In this document: piece by piece, positions 1 to 5,429 of the stretch
Position numbering within the stretch: position 1 is the stretch's first letter
Layout of the letters: each line of letters begins with the position of its first letter
Origin: Verrucomicrobiales bacterium
Lineage (GTDB): Bacteria; Verrucomicrobiota; Verrucomicrobiia; Verrucomicrobiales; SLCJ01
Direction of reading: 5' to 3'
Length of the DNA: 5,998 nt
Assembly: GCA_007125835.1 (NCBI GenBank)
Contig: SLCJ01000008.1
Coordinates: 1 to 5,998 of the forward strand
Position numbers and translations under genes: made by a program
Notes under the pieces: model-generated
Database searches by the model: none
Told to the model about the DNA's origin: nothing
What the model saw: the letters and a program-made list of their open reading frames with translations, nothing else

Positions 1-1985
1 GCGAGTGAGGCGAGACCGCGGTTGACGCCATCGTGGGCGTCACTTTCCCCCTCGGCGGGGAGAAGGATTACCTTGGTTTCGGGCGAGCGGTCGATGATGT
101 CCTCGACGAGAAGCTGGATGGCTTCGACGGTCTCCTCCGCCGGGCGTTCGGCGGCGCAATTGGCGGCGCCGAGTCCGATGAGTGCCACATTTGGCTGCAC
201 CGCTTCGGGCCACACCCCGCCCTTGATGCGCCAGAGGGTGTGTTCGGTCAGCTCGTTGGGATGGCCGAAATTGAGCGGATTGTGAGGTGCGATGTGGCTT
301 TCCCAGAAGTCCGGCTCGCGTTCGGCCCAGCGGGCTAGGGTGTCGTCGCCCAAGAGGACGATGCCGGCCTCGCTGCCACGCTGCCGTGCTTCGTCGCGCA
401 TGCGGTTGTGCGCTTGCATCCATTCCTGCCCCGGGCCGCTTACCGGAACGGCGGACTGGCTTGATTGATAATAGGCGCGCATTTCGTGATAGAGGTCGAG
501 CATGCGTTCCATGGTATCGCGGTGGGAGGAGGCGTCGTGGAAGCTGCGCAGCTCAAAAGGGTCCTCTTCGAGGTCCATCAGGTTCCACTCGTCGGTGGTG
601 GGAAAGCGAATCAGTTTGAAACGCCCGTCGGCGACACCGTCGTGAGGAGGCACCGCATGCTCGCCGAAGTCATAGTAGGTGTAGTAGAGGGCGTCCCGCC
701 ATTCGACATCCTCTTTTCCGCGCAGTAGAGGCACGAGGGACCGCCCCTGCATGCGTTCGGGGATTTCCGCGTCTGCCATTTCGAGGAATGTCGGGGCGTA
801 GTCGATGTTCTGGATCAGGCGCTGCTCGCGCGAGCCCGGTTCGATCTCCCCGGGCCAGCGAATGATGAAGGGCATGGCAAAGGACTCCTCAAACATCCAC
901 CTTTTGTCATACCATCCGTGTTCGCCAAGGTAGAATCCCTGGTCCGATGAGTAGACAACCACTGTGTTTTCAGCGAGGCCGGTTTCGTCGAGGTAGTCGA
1001 GGACTCGCCCCACATTCTCGTCCACAGAGGCGATGGTGCCCATGAAATTAGCAAGATATCTTTGGTATTTCCAGCGGGTCAGGTCCTTTCCTGTGATGCG
1101 CCCCGCGGCATAATCTTCCTTGAGTTTGTCGTTGAGTGGCTCGAAATGGGCATCCCAGGCGGCCTGTTGCTCCGGGGTCATGCGGGCGTATTCGGGGCAC
1201 GGGCTGTTGAGGGTGTCGTCGGGGTTGAAGTCGCGCACCTTGAGGTCGTAGTGCCAGCGGAAGTGGCGTGCGATTTCCATTTCATTGTCCTTGAGGGTGA
1301 CGCTGCGGTTGGCGTAATCGTCAAAGAGGGTGGGGTGTTCCGGAAATGAGCCCTCCTCATAAGCGTTGAGCAGGTGCAGAGGTGGTGTGAACGTACGGTG
1401 GGGGGCCTTGTGCTGGATCTTGAGAAGGAACGGTTTGTCCCTGTCACGTCCGTTTTCCATCCAATCGAGTGCAAGGTCGGTCACGATGTCGGTTGCGTAT
1501 CCTTCGACGCGGGTTCGGCTGCCGTCCATCAGGATAAAATCCGGATTATAGTAATGCCCCTGGCCCGGCAGGATCTTGAAATGGTCGAAACCGGTGGGTG
1601 TCGAGTGGAGGTGCCACTTTCCGAGCAGTGTGGTTTGGTAACCGGCCTGCTGCATTAATTTCTGAAGGGTGGTCTGGGCGGAATCGAAAGGTGGCTGGCC
1701 TTGGTTGCGGAGGAAACCGTTGCGATGGCTGTGCATGCCGGTGAGCACCGAGGCGCGTGACGGGCCGCAGATGCTGTTGGTCACGTAAGATCTCTCGAAA
1801 AGCATGCCTTCGTTGGCGATGCGGTCGATCTGCGGGGTTTCATTCAGTGCGTCGCCATAGGCACTGATGGCGCGCAGCGCGTGGTCGTCGGTGAAGATGA
1901 AAATGATGTTAGGCCGGCTGTCGGCGGCCGCAGCGGCAAGTGGGAGGAGCCAACAAATGGAGAGAAGAGACAACGGTGCTTTCAT
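1..1985 (-). CDS. Secreted S1-type sulfatase fused to an SGNH/GDSL-like domain (C-terminus off the left edge)
   Basis: Probably removes sulfate esters from a sulfated glycan outside the cytoplasm. The frame is open from the ATG at 1985 to the window edge (661 codons visible). Residues 1-21 look like a Sec signal peptide: Lys2, a hydrophobic core, then AAAAAD. The alkaline phosphatase-fold sulfatase domain follows: metal ligands D33/D34, the formylglycine motif C73-G-P-S-R77, GKWH (K123, H125), and the second metal site SDQG (D348, Q349) followed by GEHGW and DKR. A DUF4976-like tail (DLEEDPFELR) ends near residue 510. From about residue 520 the chain resembles PAF-acetylhydrolase-like SGNH hydrolases, but GDS is GDD (D548), the block II Gly is N577 and the block III Asn is A608. 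The ATG is chosen because it gives an intact signal peptide; no Shine-Dalgarno is seen. Cys73 would need a formylglycine-generating enzyme encoded elsewhere. The sulfatase call is secure; substrate and subfamily are not determined. Confidence 0.93.
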   Translation of the reverse strand, partial: MKAPLSLLSICWLLPLAAAAADSRPNIIFIFTDDHALRAISAYGDALNETPQIDRIANEGMLFERSYVTNSICGPSRASVLTGMHSHRNGFLRNQGQPPFDSAQTTLQKLMQQAGYQTTLLGKWHLHSTPTGFDHFKILPGQGHYYNPDFILMDGSRTRVEGYATDIVTDLALDWMENGRDRDKPFLLKIQHKAPHRTFTPPLHLLNAYEEGSFPEHPTLFDDYANRSVTLKDNEMEIARHFRWHYDLKVRDFNPDDTLNSPCPEYARMTPEQQAAWDAHFEPLNDKLKEDYAAGRITGKDLTRWKYQRYLANFMGTIASVDENVGRVLDYLDETGLAENTVVVYSSDQGFYLGEHGWYDKRWMFEESFAMPFIIRWPGEIEPGSREQRLIQNIDYAPTFLEMADAEIPERMQGRSLVPLLRGKEDVEWRDALYYTYYDFGEHAVPPHDGVADGRFKLIRFPTTDEWNLMDLEEDPFELRSFHDASSHRDTMERMLDLYHEMRAYYQSSQSAVPVSGPGQEWMQAHNRMRDEARQRGSEAGIVLLGDDTLARWAEREPDFWESHIAPHNPLNFGHPNELTEHTLWRIKGGVWPEAVQPNVALIGLGAANCAAERPAEETVEAIQLLVEDIIDRSPETKVILLPAEGESDAHDGVNRGLASL

Positions 1986-2074
1986 GGCATTGTGGGGATC
2001 GCCGCGTCTCCGGAGGCGGCGGAGCAGGCCGGTTGGTGGTTGGGATTACGCATTCGAGCGCCGTCGGCTTTCAT
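1982..2074 (-). other. Possible 30-codon leader ORF overlapping the sulfatase start
   Basis: A small open frame begins with ATG at 2074 and ends with a TGA that shares four bases (ATGA) with the sulfatase start codon, a layout that permits translational coupling. An AAGAAGGG stretch lies about nine bases before its ATG, a better ribosome-binding candidate than anything directly before the sulfatase. The peptide (begins MKADGARMRN) has no recognisable domain. Open frames of this length are common by chance in GC-rich DNA, so it is only a candidate. Confidence 0.25.
2000..2021 (-). repeat. Inverted repeat in the sulfatase leader
   Basis: CGCCGC (2000-2005) and GCGGCG (2016-2021) can form a 6-bp stem around a 10-base loop, 15 bases upstream of the sulfatase ATG. 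The loop itself contains the palindrome CTCCGGAG. No U-run follows it, so it is not a terminator; a role in the leader RNA or as a protein-binding site is possible but unproven. Confidence 0.3.
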
Positions 2075-2116
2075 GAGCTTGTGCCCTTCTTCGGAAAAGG
2101 GTTTTGGAAACGGCGA

Positions 2117-2935
2117 TCAAGCCTGGCGGGCCGCTTCGACGCTTTCTCGGGTGATGGCGAACACGGCTCCGCAGCGCGGGCAGTGGACATTCACCGTGTC
2201 ACGCTGTTCGCCGAAGATGTGGTCGAAGTCGGCGGCACCGAGGAGGGCGACGCGGGACACCACCATGTCGGACGTGCAGCCGCAGCCGAAGTGATAGTAT
2301 CTCGTTTCCAGAGGAGCCAATTCCTCTTCGTCCCAGATCTGGCGGATTTTGTCGTCGTTGAGAGACGCGAGCCAGGCGGTGTCGCAGCCGGGCTGGGCGG
2401 CGATGTGAAGGATATCCTCGGGGCCGTGGTGGAAAAACCGTGCCGGACGCTGCTCGCTCTGGCTGTGCAGGGTTTCGACGGCGCGCAGGCAGTTGGCCTC
2501 GGCGGCCACGTGCACGGTGCTTCGCGTCACCGAACCGGTGGCGCGTCTTGCCTCGCTAACGAGCAGGCCGTTATCCGCTTTGCGGAGGCCTTCCACCCAT
2601 ACCCTGCCGGCGACGCGGCCCGGGGTGTTGTCGCCGGCGACGAAAAGGCTGACGAGGGGGCGCTGGAAATTGAATGTCCAGGCGAGTTGTTGGTCGGGTG
2701 TTTTGGAGGAGAGGACGAGGGCTAGGGCGGCGAGAGCGTCTTTGAGCAGTTGGTCGTCCCGGCTATCGAGGCGCAGGTCGTGTTGCAGCCAATGCAGGTA
2801 ATAGTCTTCGTATAGCGGGCCGAAATCGGCGCGCGCGACAAAGGCATTGCGGTGGCGTGCGTGCCACGTGCGCACCGGGATTCGGTGAAACTCCGCGTCA
2901 GGGGCGTCGGTGTGATTTTGTGGTGGGTGTCCCAT
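2117..2935 (-). CDS. hslO: Hsp33 redox-regulated holdase chaperone (HslO)
   Basis: Cytoplasmic chaperone that in known members is activated by oxidation and unfolding, then binds aggregation-prone proteins. The deciding evidence is the C-terminal zinc redox switch: C218-G-C220, 31 residues, then C252-P-R-C255, matching the family pattern CxC...CxxC, set in FGCGC and VHCPRCG contexts. The SEQRP segment (from residue 160) matches the family's conserved SEQ region. At 272 residues it is slightly shorter than the usual 290 or so; the segment between SEQ and the first Cys pair seems compacted and lacks the usual GG...MP signature. Extra Cys residues lie at ANC and PGC. It starts 64 bases after smpB, so co-transcription is plausible. 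The ATG at 2935 has only a pyrimidine-rich leader and no Shine-Dalgarno, so the start is likely but not certain. The family call is firm; full activity is inferred. Confidence 0.88.
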   Translation of the reverse strand: MGHPPQNHTDAPDAEFHRIPVRTWHARHRNAFVARADFGPLYEDYYLHWLQHDLRLDSRDDQLLKDALAALALVLSSKTPDQQLAWTFNFQRPLVSLFVAGDNTPGRVAGRVWVEGLRKADNGLLVSEARRATGSVTRSTVHVAAEANCLRAVETLHSQSEQRPARFFHHGPEDILHIAAQPGCDTAWLASLNDDKIRQIWDEEELAPLETRYYHFGCGCTSDMVVSRVALLGAADFDHIFGEQRDTVNVHCPRCGAVFAITRESVEAARQA

Positions 2936-2980
2936 GGCGGGAAAGGAGGGGCGGCGGGGAGGGAGAATGGGGAGAGAATT
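2936..2980 (+). repeat. Purine tract with G-quadruplex pattern, directly upstream of hslO
   Basis: On the plus strand 39 of 45 bases are purines. Five G-runs of three or more (2939-2941, 2948-2951, 2956-2959, 2961-2963, 2969-2972) are separated by 6, 4, 1 and 5 bases, which fits the standard G-quadruplex pattern. The plus strand is the template strand for hslO; the transcript leader would be C/U-rich and G-poor. Confidence 0.55.
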
Positions 2981-2999
2981 GACGGAGAACTTTACGGCC

Positions 3000-3488
3000 C
3001 TAACGCTTGCGGCGGGCGAGTTCGCGGTCGACTTCCCTTTGTGAGTCCCGTTTTTTCAGATCCTGGCGGCGGTCGGCGAAGTTTTTTCCTTTGCCGACGG
3101 CGATTTCGACCTTGATGTGCGGGCCCTTGAAGTAGATGCGTAGGGCGACCAGTGTCTGACCCTTGATGCGGGAGGCAGCCCCGAGTTTTTCGATCTCGCG
3201 CTTGTGGAGGAGCAGGCGGCGTGGGCGGCGCGCGGCGTGTTGGGTGTGGCTGGCTTTTTCGTAGGGCTGGATATCGCAGCCGTAGAGCCAGGCCTCGCCG
3301 CGTTCGATCCTGGCGAAGGCGTCGAGCAGGTTGGCGCGCCCTTCGCGGATGGATTTCACCTCGGTGCCCTTCAGCTCGATGCCGGCTTCGAGGGTGTCGC
3401 TGATGGTGTAATCGTGGCGCGCCTTGCGGTTGCGCACGACCTCCCGGACCTCGGGGGCGATTTTTCCGGCGACGGATTTTTTCTTCAC
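3000..3488 (-). CDS. smpB: SsrA-binding protein SmpB
   Basis: Binds tmRNA and delivers it to ribosomes stalled on broken mRNAs, so that the stuck peptide is tagged for proteolysis and the ribosome is released. The 162-residue product has the family core from about residue 20: NRKARHDY, then EAGIELKGTEVKSIREGRAN, an oligonucleotide-binding beta-barrel, and the basic C-terminal tail with GKGKNFADRR and LKKRDSQREVDREL, which in known SmpB enters the decoding centre. Length is normal for the family. The start is GTG at 3488, giving an MKKK head. A second in-frame GTG at 3437 (residue 18) has GGGAGG just before it and would give a shorter protein beginning at RNRKARHDY; the longer form resembles other SmpB heads and is preferred. 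It lies 66 bases downstream of rpoZ and 64 upstream of hslO. The tmRNA gene itself is not in the window. Confidence 0.96.
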   Translation of the reverse strand: MKKKSVAGKIAPEVREVVRNRKARHDYTISDTLEAGIELKGTEVKSIREGRANLLDAFARIERGEAWLYGCDIQPYEKASHTQHAARRPRRLLLHKREIEKLGAASRIKGQTLVALRIYFKGPHIKVEIAVGKGKNFADRRQDLKKRDSQREVDRELARRKR

Positions 3489-3502
3489 GACGGAATGGGG
3501 GA

Positions 3503-3517
3503 GGGAGGCGGCCTCCC
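3503..3517 (-). promoter_or_regulatory. Hairpin sequestering GGGAGG ahead of smpB
   Basis: GGGAGG-CCG-CCTCCC on the minus strand forms a perfect 6-bp GC stem with a three-base loop. The 5' arm holds GGAGG, the exact Shine-Dalgarno core, but it sits 23 bases before the GTG start, farther than usual, and is fully paired in the stem. The hairpin may block ribosome binding or set a structured leader; the function is inferred. Confidence 0.4.
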
Positions 3518-3522
3518 GGACC

Positions 3523-3543
3523 CGGCAGCGGCGGCGGCAGCGG
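3523..3543. repeat. Short direct repeat between rpoZ and smpB
   Basis: CGGCAGCGG occurs at 3523-3531 and again at 3535-3543, separated by CGG. It fills the space between the two hairpins of the rpoZ-smpB gap. It may be simple GC-rich triplet drift. Confidence 0.4.
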
Positions 3544-3544
3544 A

Positions 3545-3568
3545 AGGATCCGGATTACTCCGGATCCT
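3545..3568 (-). promoter_or_regulatory. Perfect 10-bp hairpin with GUAA tetraloop holding the rpoZ stop codon
   Basis: On the minus strand AGGATCCGGA, GTAA, TCCGGATCCT form a perfect 10-bp stem closed by GUAA, a member of the stable GNRA tetraloop class. The UAA of the loop is the rpoZ stop codon, and the 5' arm covers the last codons (Asp-Pro-Glu). No U-run follows (the next bases are TCCGCTGCC), so it is not a typical intrinsic terminator. It could pause or attenuate transcription into smpB, protect the rpoZ mRNA end, or bind a protein. Confidence 0.6.
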
Positions 3569-3758
3569 GGACGATTAGTTTGCCTTCGATCAACTCGCTG
3601 AGCGCGTAGTCGGCGTTGCCGTAGCGTTCGGTGATCACCGGCGACACGAGTGGCGGGCGCCCGGTATTGAGCTGGCGGAGGCGCTTGGAGATGACATTGA
3701 CAAGCACCTGCGGATCGGGCAGGACTTCGGCGGCTTTCTCGACGAGGTGGTTTTTCAT
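3555..3758 (-). CDS. rpoZ: RNA polymerase omega subunit (RpoZ), short form
   Basis: Small subunit that binds the beta-prime subunit and helps assembly of RNA polymerase. The product is 67 residues, beginning MKNHLVEKAAEVLPDPQVLV and followed by NVISKRLRQLNTGRPP. The VISKR-RQL-G-RP stretch is the conserved omega core (usually V..R..QL..G..P.), and the acidic ALSELIEGKL segment follows the pattern A..E...G.. of the family. It is the 3' end of a much longer open frame that continues upstream opposite nadA; the ATG at 3758 is chosen because similarity begins exactly there. An in-frame ATG at 3797 would add 13 unconserved residues. No Shine-Dalgarno is visible. It is the first gene of the leftward group, divergent from nadA. 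Known from memory of verrucomicrobial omega proteins; no search was possible. Confidence 0.82.
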   Translation of the reverse strand: MKNHLVEKAAEVLPDPQVLVNVISKRLRQLNTGRPPLVSPVITERYGNADYALSELIEGKLIVQDPE

Positions 3759-3831
3759 GAACAGAACGGATTCGGGGAAACCGGCCGTGGCAGGCATGTG
3801 CTCATGCTGCGGCAGGCGGGAGAGATGGCCA

Positions 3832-3862
3832 CTAATATCACTCTCGGGGGCCGCCGCCGCAA
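3832..3862 (-). promoter_or_regulatory. Weak promoter-like pair for rpoZ
   Basis: On the minus strand TTGCGG (3862-3857) and TATTAG (3837-3832) lie 19 bases apart, about 75 bases before the rpoZ start. Both hexamers match the sigma-70 consensus only in part and the spacing is wide, so this is a low-confidence suggestion. Confidence 0.2.
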
Positions 3863-3924
3863 GCGCGAAAATCGGGACAATGCGGGGGCAAGGCATCGCG
3901 TACGTCGGAAGCGCCACGTGTGCC

Positions 3925-3953
3925 TTGCGCAGGACCTGCGGCGGACGTATCGT
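3925..3953 (+). promoter_or_regulatory. Promoter-like pair for nadA
   Basis: TTGCGC (3925-3930) and TATCGT (3948-3953) are exactly 17 bases apart and would start transcription about 25 bases before the nadA ATG. The hexamers are only partial sigma-70 matches. A 13-base palindrome overlaps the -35 element and spacer. Confidence 0.3.
3928..3940. promoter_or_regulatory. 13-base palindrome, candidate operator upstream of nadA
   Basis: CGCAGG-A-CCTGCG is a perfect odd palindrome lying 44 bases before the nadA ATG and across the proposed -35/spacer, where a bound repressor would block RNA polymerase. I do not recognise it as the site of a known NAD regulator, and a six-base arm in GC-rich DNA can occur by chance. 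Confidence 0.3.
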
Positions 3954-3983
3954 TCGCACCCCGCTGTCTGCGGCCACTTCGAA

Positions 3984-4928
3984 ATGACCACCATCGCCCC
4001 CCAGCTCGACCTTAGATCCGAAATCGAAAACCTGCGCAAGGAGCGCAACGCGGTGATTTTGGCGCACAATTACCAGGTGGCCGAGATCCAGGAAATTGCG
4101 GATTTTGTCGGCGACTCGCTGGGCCTTGCCTACAAGGCGAAGGAGACTGATGCCGAGGTGATCGCCTTTTGCGGCGTCCATTTCATGGCGGAGACGGCGA
4201 AGATCGTCAATCCCGGGAAGACGGTGGTTCTTCCCGACCGTGACGCCGGATGCTCGCTCGAGCAAAGCTGTCCGGCGGACGAGTTGGAGGCGTTTTTGCG
4301 CGAGAATGCGGAGCGCAACTACTACGTGATCGCCTATATCAACTGCTCGGCCGGGGTCAAGGCCTTGAGCGACGTGATTTGCACCTCCGGCAACGCGGTG
4401 CGTATAGTCGAGGCGGCACCCAAGGACCGCCCGATTCTTTTCGTGCCAGATCAAAACCTGGGATCGTGGGTGATGGAGCAGACCGGCCGCGAGATGGACT
4501 TGTGGGAAGGTGCTTGTTATGTGCATGTGGAGTTCACCCGCCAGGCGATCCACCGCATCAAGCACGAGTATCCAGACGCGGCGGTGGTCGCGCACCCCGA
4601 GTGCACGCATGCGGTGCGCCTGTTGGCCGATGAGGTGTGCTCGACCGAGAAAATGATCGACTTCTGCCGCCGCGTGCCACAGGATAATATAATTGTGGTT
4701 ACGGAAAGCGGAATGCTCCACCGGCTGCGCCGCGAGGTGCCTGGGAAAAACCTGATTCCCGGGCCGACCGACAACTGCGCCTGCGCCGATTGCCGGTATA
4801 TGAAAATGAACACGTTGGAAAAGCTCCGCGACTGCTTGCTGCACTTGACTCCTGAGGTGACGATGGCCGAAGAGGTGCGGCGCCGCGCCGAGGCCCCGAT
4901 CCAGCGCATGCTCGACCTGAGCCGCTGA
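3984..4928 (+). CDS. nadA: Quinolinate synthase NadA
   Basis: Condenses iminoaspartate with dihydroxyacetone phosphate to quinolinate in de novo NAD synthesis, using a [4Fe-4S] cluster, in the cytoplasm. The 314-residue product has the family landmarks: ILAHNYQ and EIADFVGDSLGLA near the N-terminus, ALSDVICTSGNAV, LFVPDQNLGSWV, HPECTHAV, VTESGMLHRL and a final CACADCRYMKMNTLEKL. The three expected cluster ligands are C133 (in CTSGNAV), C207 (HPEC) and C270 (before RYMKMN); C265 and C267 add a CxCxxC arrangement like that in some other NadA proteins. The start at 3984 is chosen because similarity begins soon after it; the frame is open further upstream to 3747 but that extension is unlike NadA and overlaps rpoZ on the other strand. 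No nadB or nadC is seen nearby. A SemiSWEET gene follows 46 bases later, possibly co-transcribed. Confidence 0.97.
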   Translation: MTTIAPQLDLRSEIENLRKERNAVILAHNYQVAEIQEIADFVGDSLGLAYKAKETDAEVIAFCGVHFMAETAKIVNPGKTVVLPDRDAGCSLEQSCPADELEAFLRENAERNYYVIAYINCSAGVKALSDVICTSGNAVRIVEAAPKDRPILFVPDQNLGSWVMEQTGREMDLWEGACYVHVEFTRQAIHRIKHEYPDAAVVAHPECTHAVRLLADEVCSTEKMIDFCRRVPQDNIIVVTESGMLHRLRREVPGKNLIPGPTDNCACADCRYMKMNTLEKLRDCLLHLTPEVTMAEEVRRRAEAPIQRMLDLSR

Positions 4929-4974
4929 GGCCTTCCGCCCCCAGCACCTCGTAAAACCCAATTTCCCGGCTGCG

Positions 4975-5250
4975 ATGTCTCCCGCTCTCGTTGAAGCATT
5001 CGGCTTCGCCGCCGCCTTGCTCACCACGATATCCTTCCTGCCGCAGGTGGTTCGTATCTGGAGGCGCAAGCAGGCTGAGGATATTTCGCTGCCGGCTTTC
5101 AGCGCGTTCACACTCGGCGTGGCGTGCTGGCTGACCTACGGCCTGCTGCTCGGCAAGTGGCCGCTGATCGTGGCGAATGTGCCGACGCTGATTCTGGCGG
5201 CTTCGGTGTTGTGTCTGACGCTACGCTACCGCCGCCGACGGGAGCGGTAG
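4975..5250 (+). CDS. SemiSWEET-type small sugar transporter (PQ-loop/MtN3 family)
   Basis: Inner-membrane protein of a family whose known bacterial members dimerise to move mono- or disaccharides down their gradient. The 91-residue product has the three-helix layout of a SemiSWEET: helix 1 about residues 5-26 with the PQ motif (FLPQ, P23-Q24), a basic loop (RIWRRKQAEDIS), helix 2 about 40-59 with CWLTYG (W52), helix 3 about 63-83 with NVPTL (N68), and a basic tail RYRRRRER. The Trp and Asn match the positions that line the sugar pocket in studied SemiSWEETs. Length is typical. The ATG at 4975 has no clear Shine-Dalgarno. It follows nadA closely, but no metabolic link between the two is evident. 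Substrate unknown. Confidence 0.88.
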   Translation: MSPALVEAFGFAAALLTTISFLPQVVRIWRRKQAEDISLPAFSAFTLGVACWLTYGLLLGKWPLIVANVPTLILAASVLCLTLRYRRRRER

Positions 5251-5429
5251 TCGCGCATTTGCAAAGTTTGCCCGCTTTCTGCGTTGCGTTTTCAGGATGG
5301 GCTGCCGCAGAGGATCGGGATCGGTGGGTTGCTGGGGTCGATTGGCGATGCGGCGCATAGAGATGGGTGCACCATGGACTGCGGAATTTTTGGCATGATT
5401 TGCCCGGCGGGGGACGTTACACTTCACGC
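5251..5429 (+). other. Gap between the SemiSWEET and EcsC-like genes, with a possible 19-codon leader ORF
   Basis: No complete conserved gene is seen. A short odd palindrome GCAAAGTTTGC lies at 5261-5271, and a weak imperfect hairpin followed by TTTT at 5289-5292 could be a poor terminator for the nadA unit. The frame of the SemiSWEET gene stays open after its TAG up to a TGA at 5431-5433. Within it, ATG at 5374 gives MDCGIFGMICPAGDVTLHA, whose stop overlaps the GTG start of the next gene by four bases (GTGA). No convincing sigma-70 promoter was found. Confidence 0.3.

Larger units (their letters stand above)
3880..3987 (+). other. Possible 35-codon leader ORF overlapping the nadA start
   Basis: A frame starting with ATG at 3880 (begins MRGQGIAYVG) ends with a TGA sharing four bases (ATGA) with the nadA start. 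The same frame is open further upstream, opposite rpoZ, so its openness is not specific evidence. If the promoter-like site at 3925-3953 is used, this frame would not be transcribed in full. Candidate only. Confidence 0.15.

Noticed and set aside
1950..1985. Lipoprotein signal in the sulfatase leader (LSIC, Cys11)
   Set aside because: Ile before Cys does not fit the lipobox, and the hydrophobic core continues past it to a normal AAA-AD cleavage region.
2084..2105. Terminator-like CCCTT...AAGGG stem followed by TTTT
   Set aside because: The stem is only 5 bp, the T-run lies on the plus strand where no gene ends, and on the minus strand (hslO) no U-run follows.
1940..2725. 261-codon plus-strand open frame
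   Set aside because: It is antisense to hslO and the sulfatase 5' end; the opposite strand has clear Hsp33 cysteine motifs while this frame has no recognisable domain.
3545..3568. Intrinsic terminator for rpoZ
   Set aside because: The stem is strong but no U-tract follows on the minus strand, so it was kept only as a hairpin of unknown role.
3747..3983. N-terminal extension of nadA by 79 codons
   Set aside because: The extension is unlike NadA, overlaps rpoZ on the opposite strand and is Arg-rich shadow sequence; NadA similarity begins just after the ATG at 3984.
3759..5111. Upstream 450 codons of the large minus-strand open frame
   Set aside because: They lie opposite nadA and the SemiSWEET gene, show no family resemblance, and have the His/Arg/Ala-rich composition of an antisense shadow; only the rpoZ end (3555-3758) is kept.
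5392..5403. Sigma-54-like TTGGCATGATTTGCC upstream of the EcsC-like gene
   Set aside because: The GG and GC elements start 10 bases apart rather than the required 12, so the spacing is wrong for a sigma-54 promoter.
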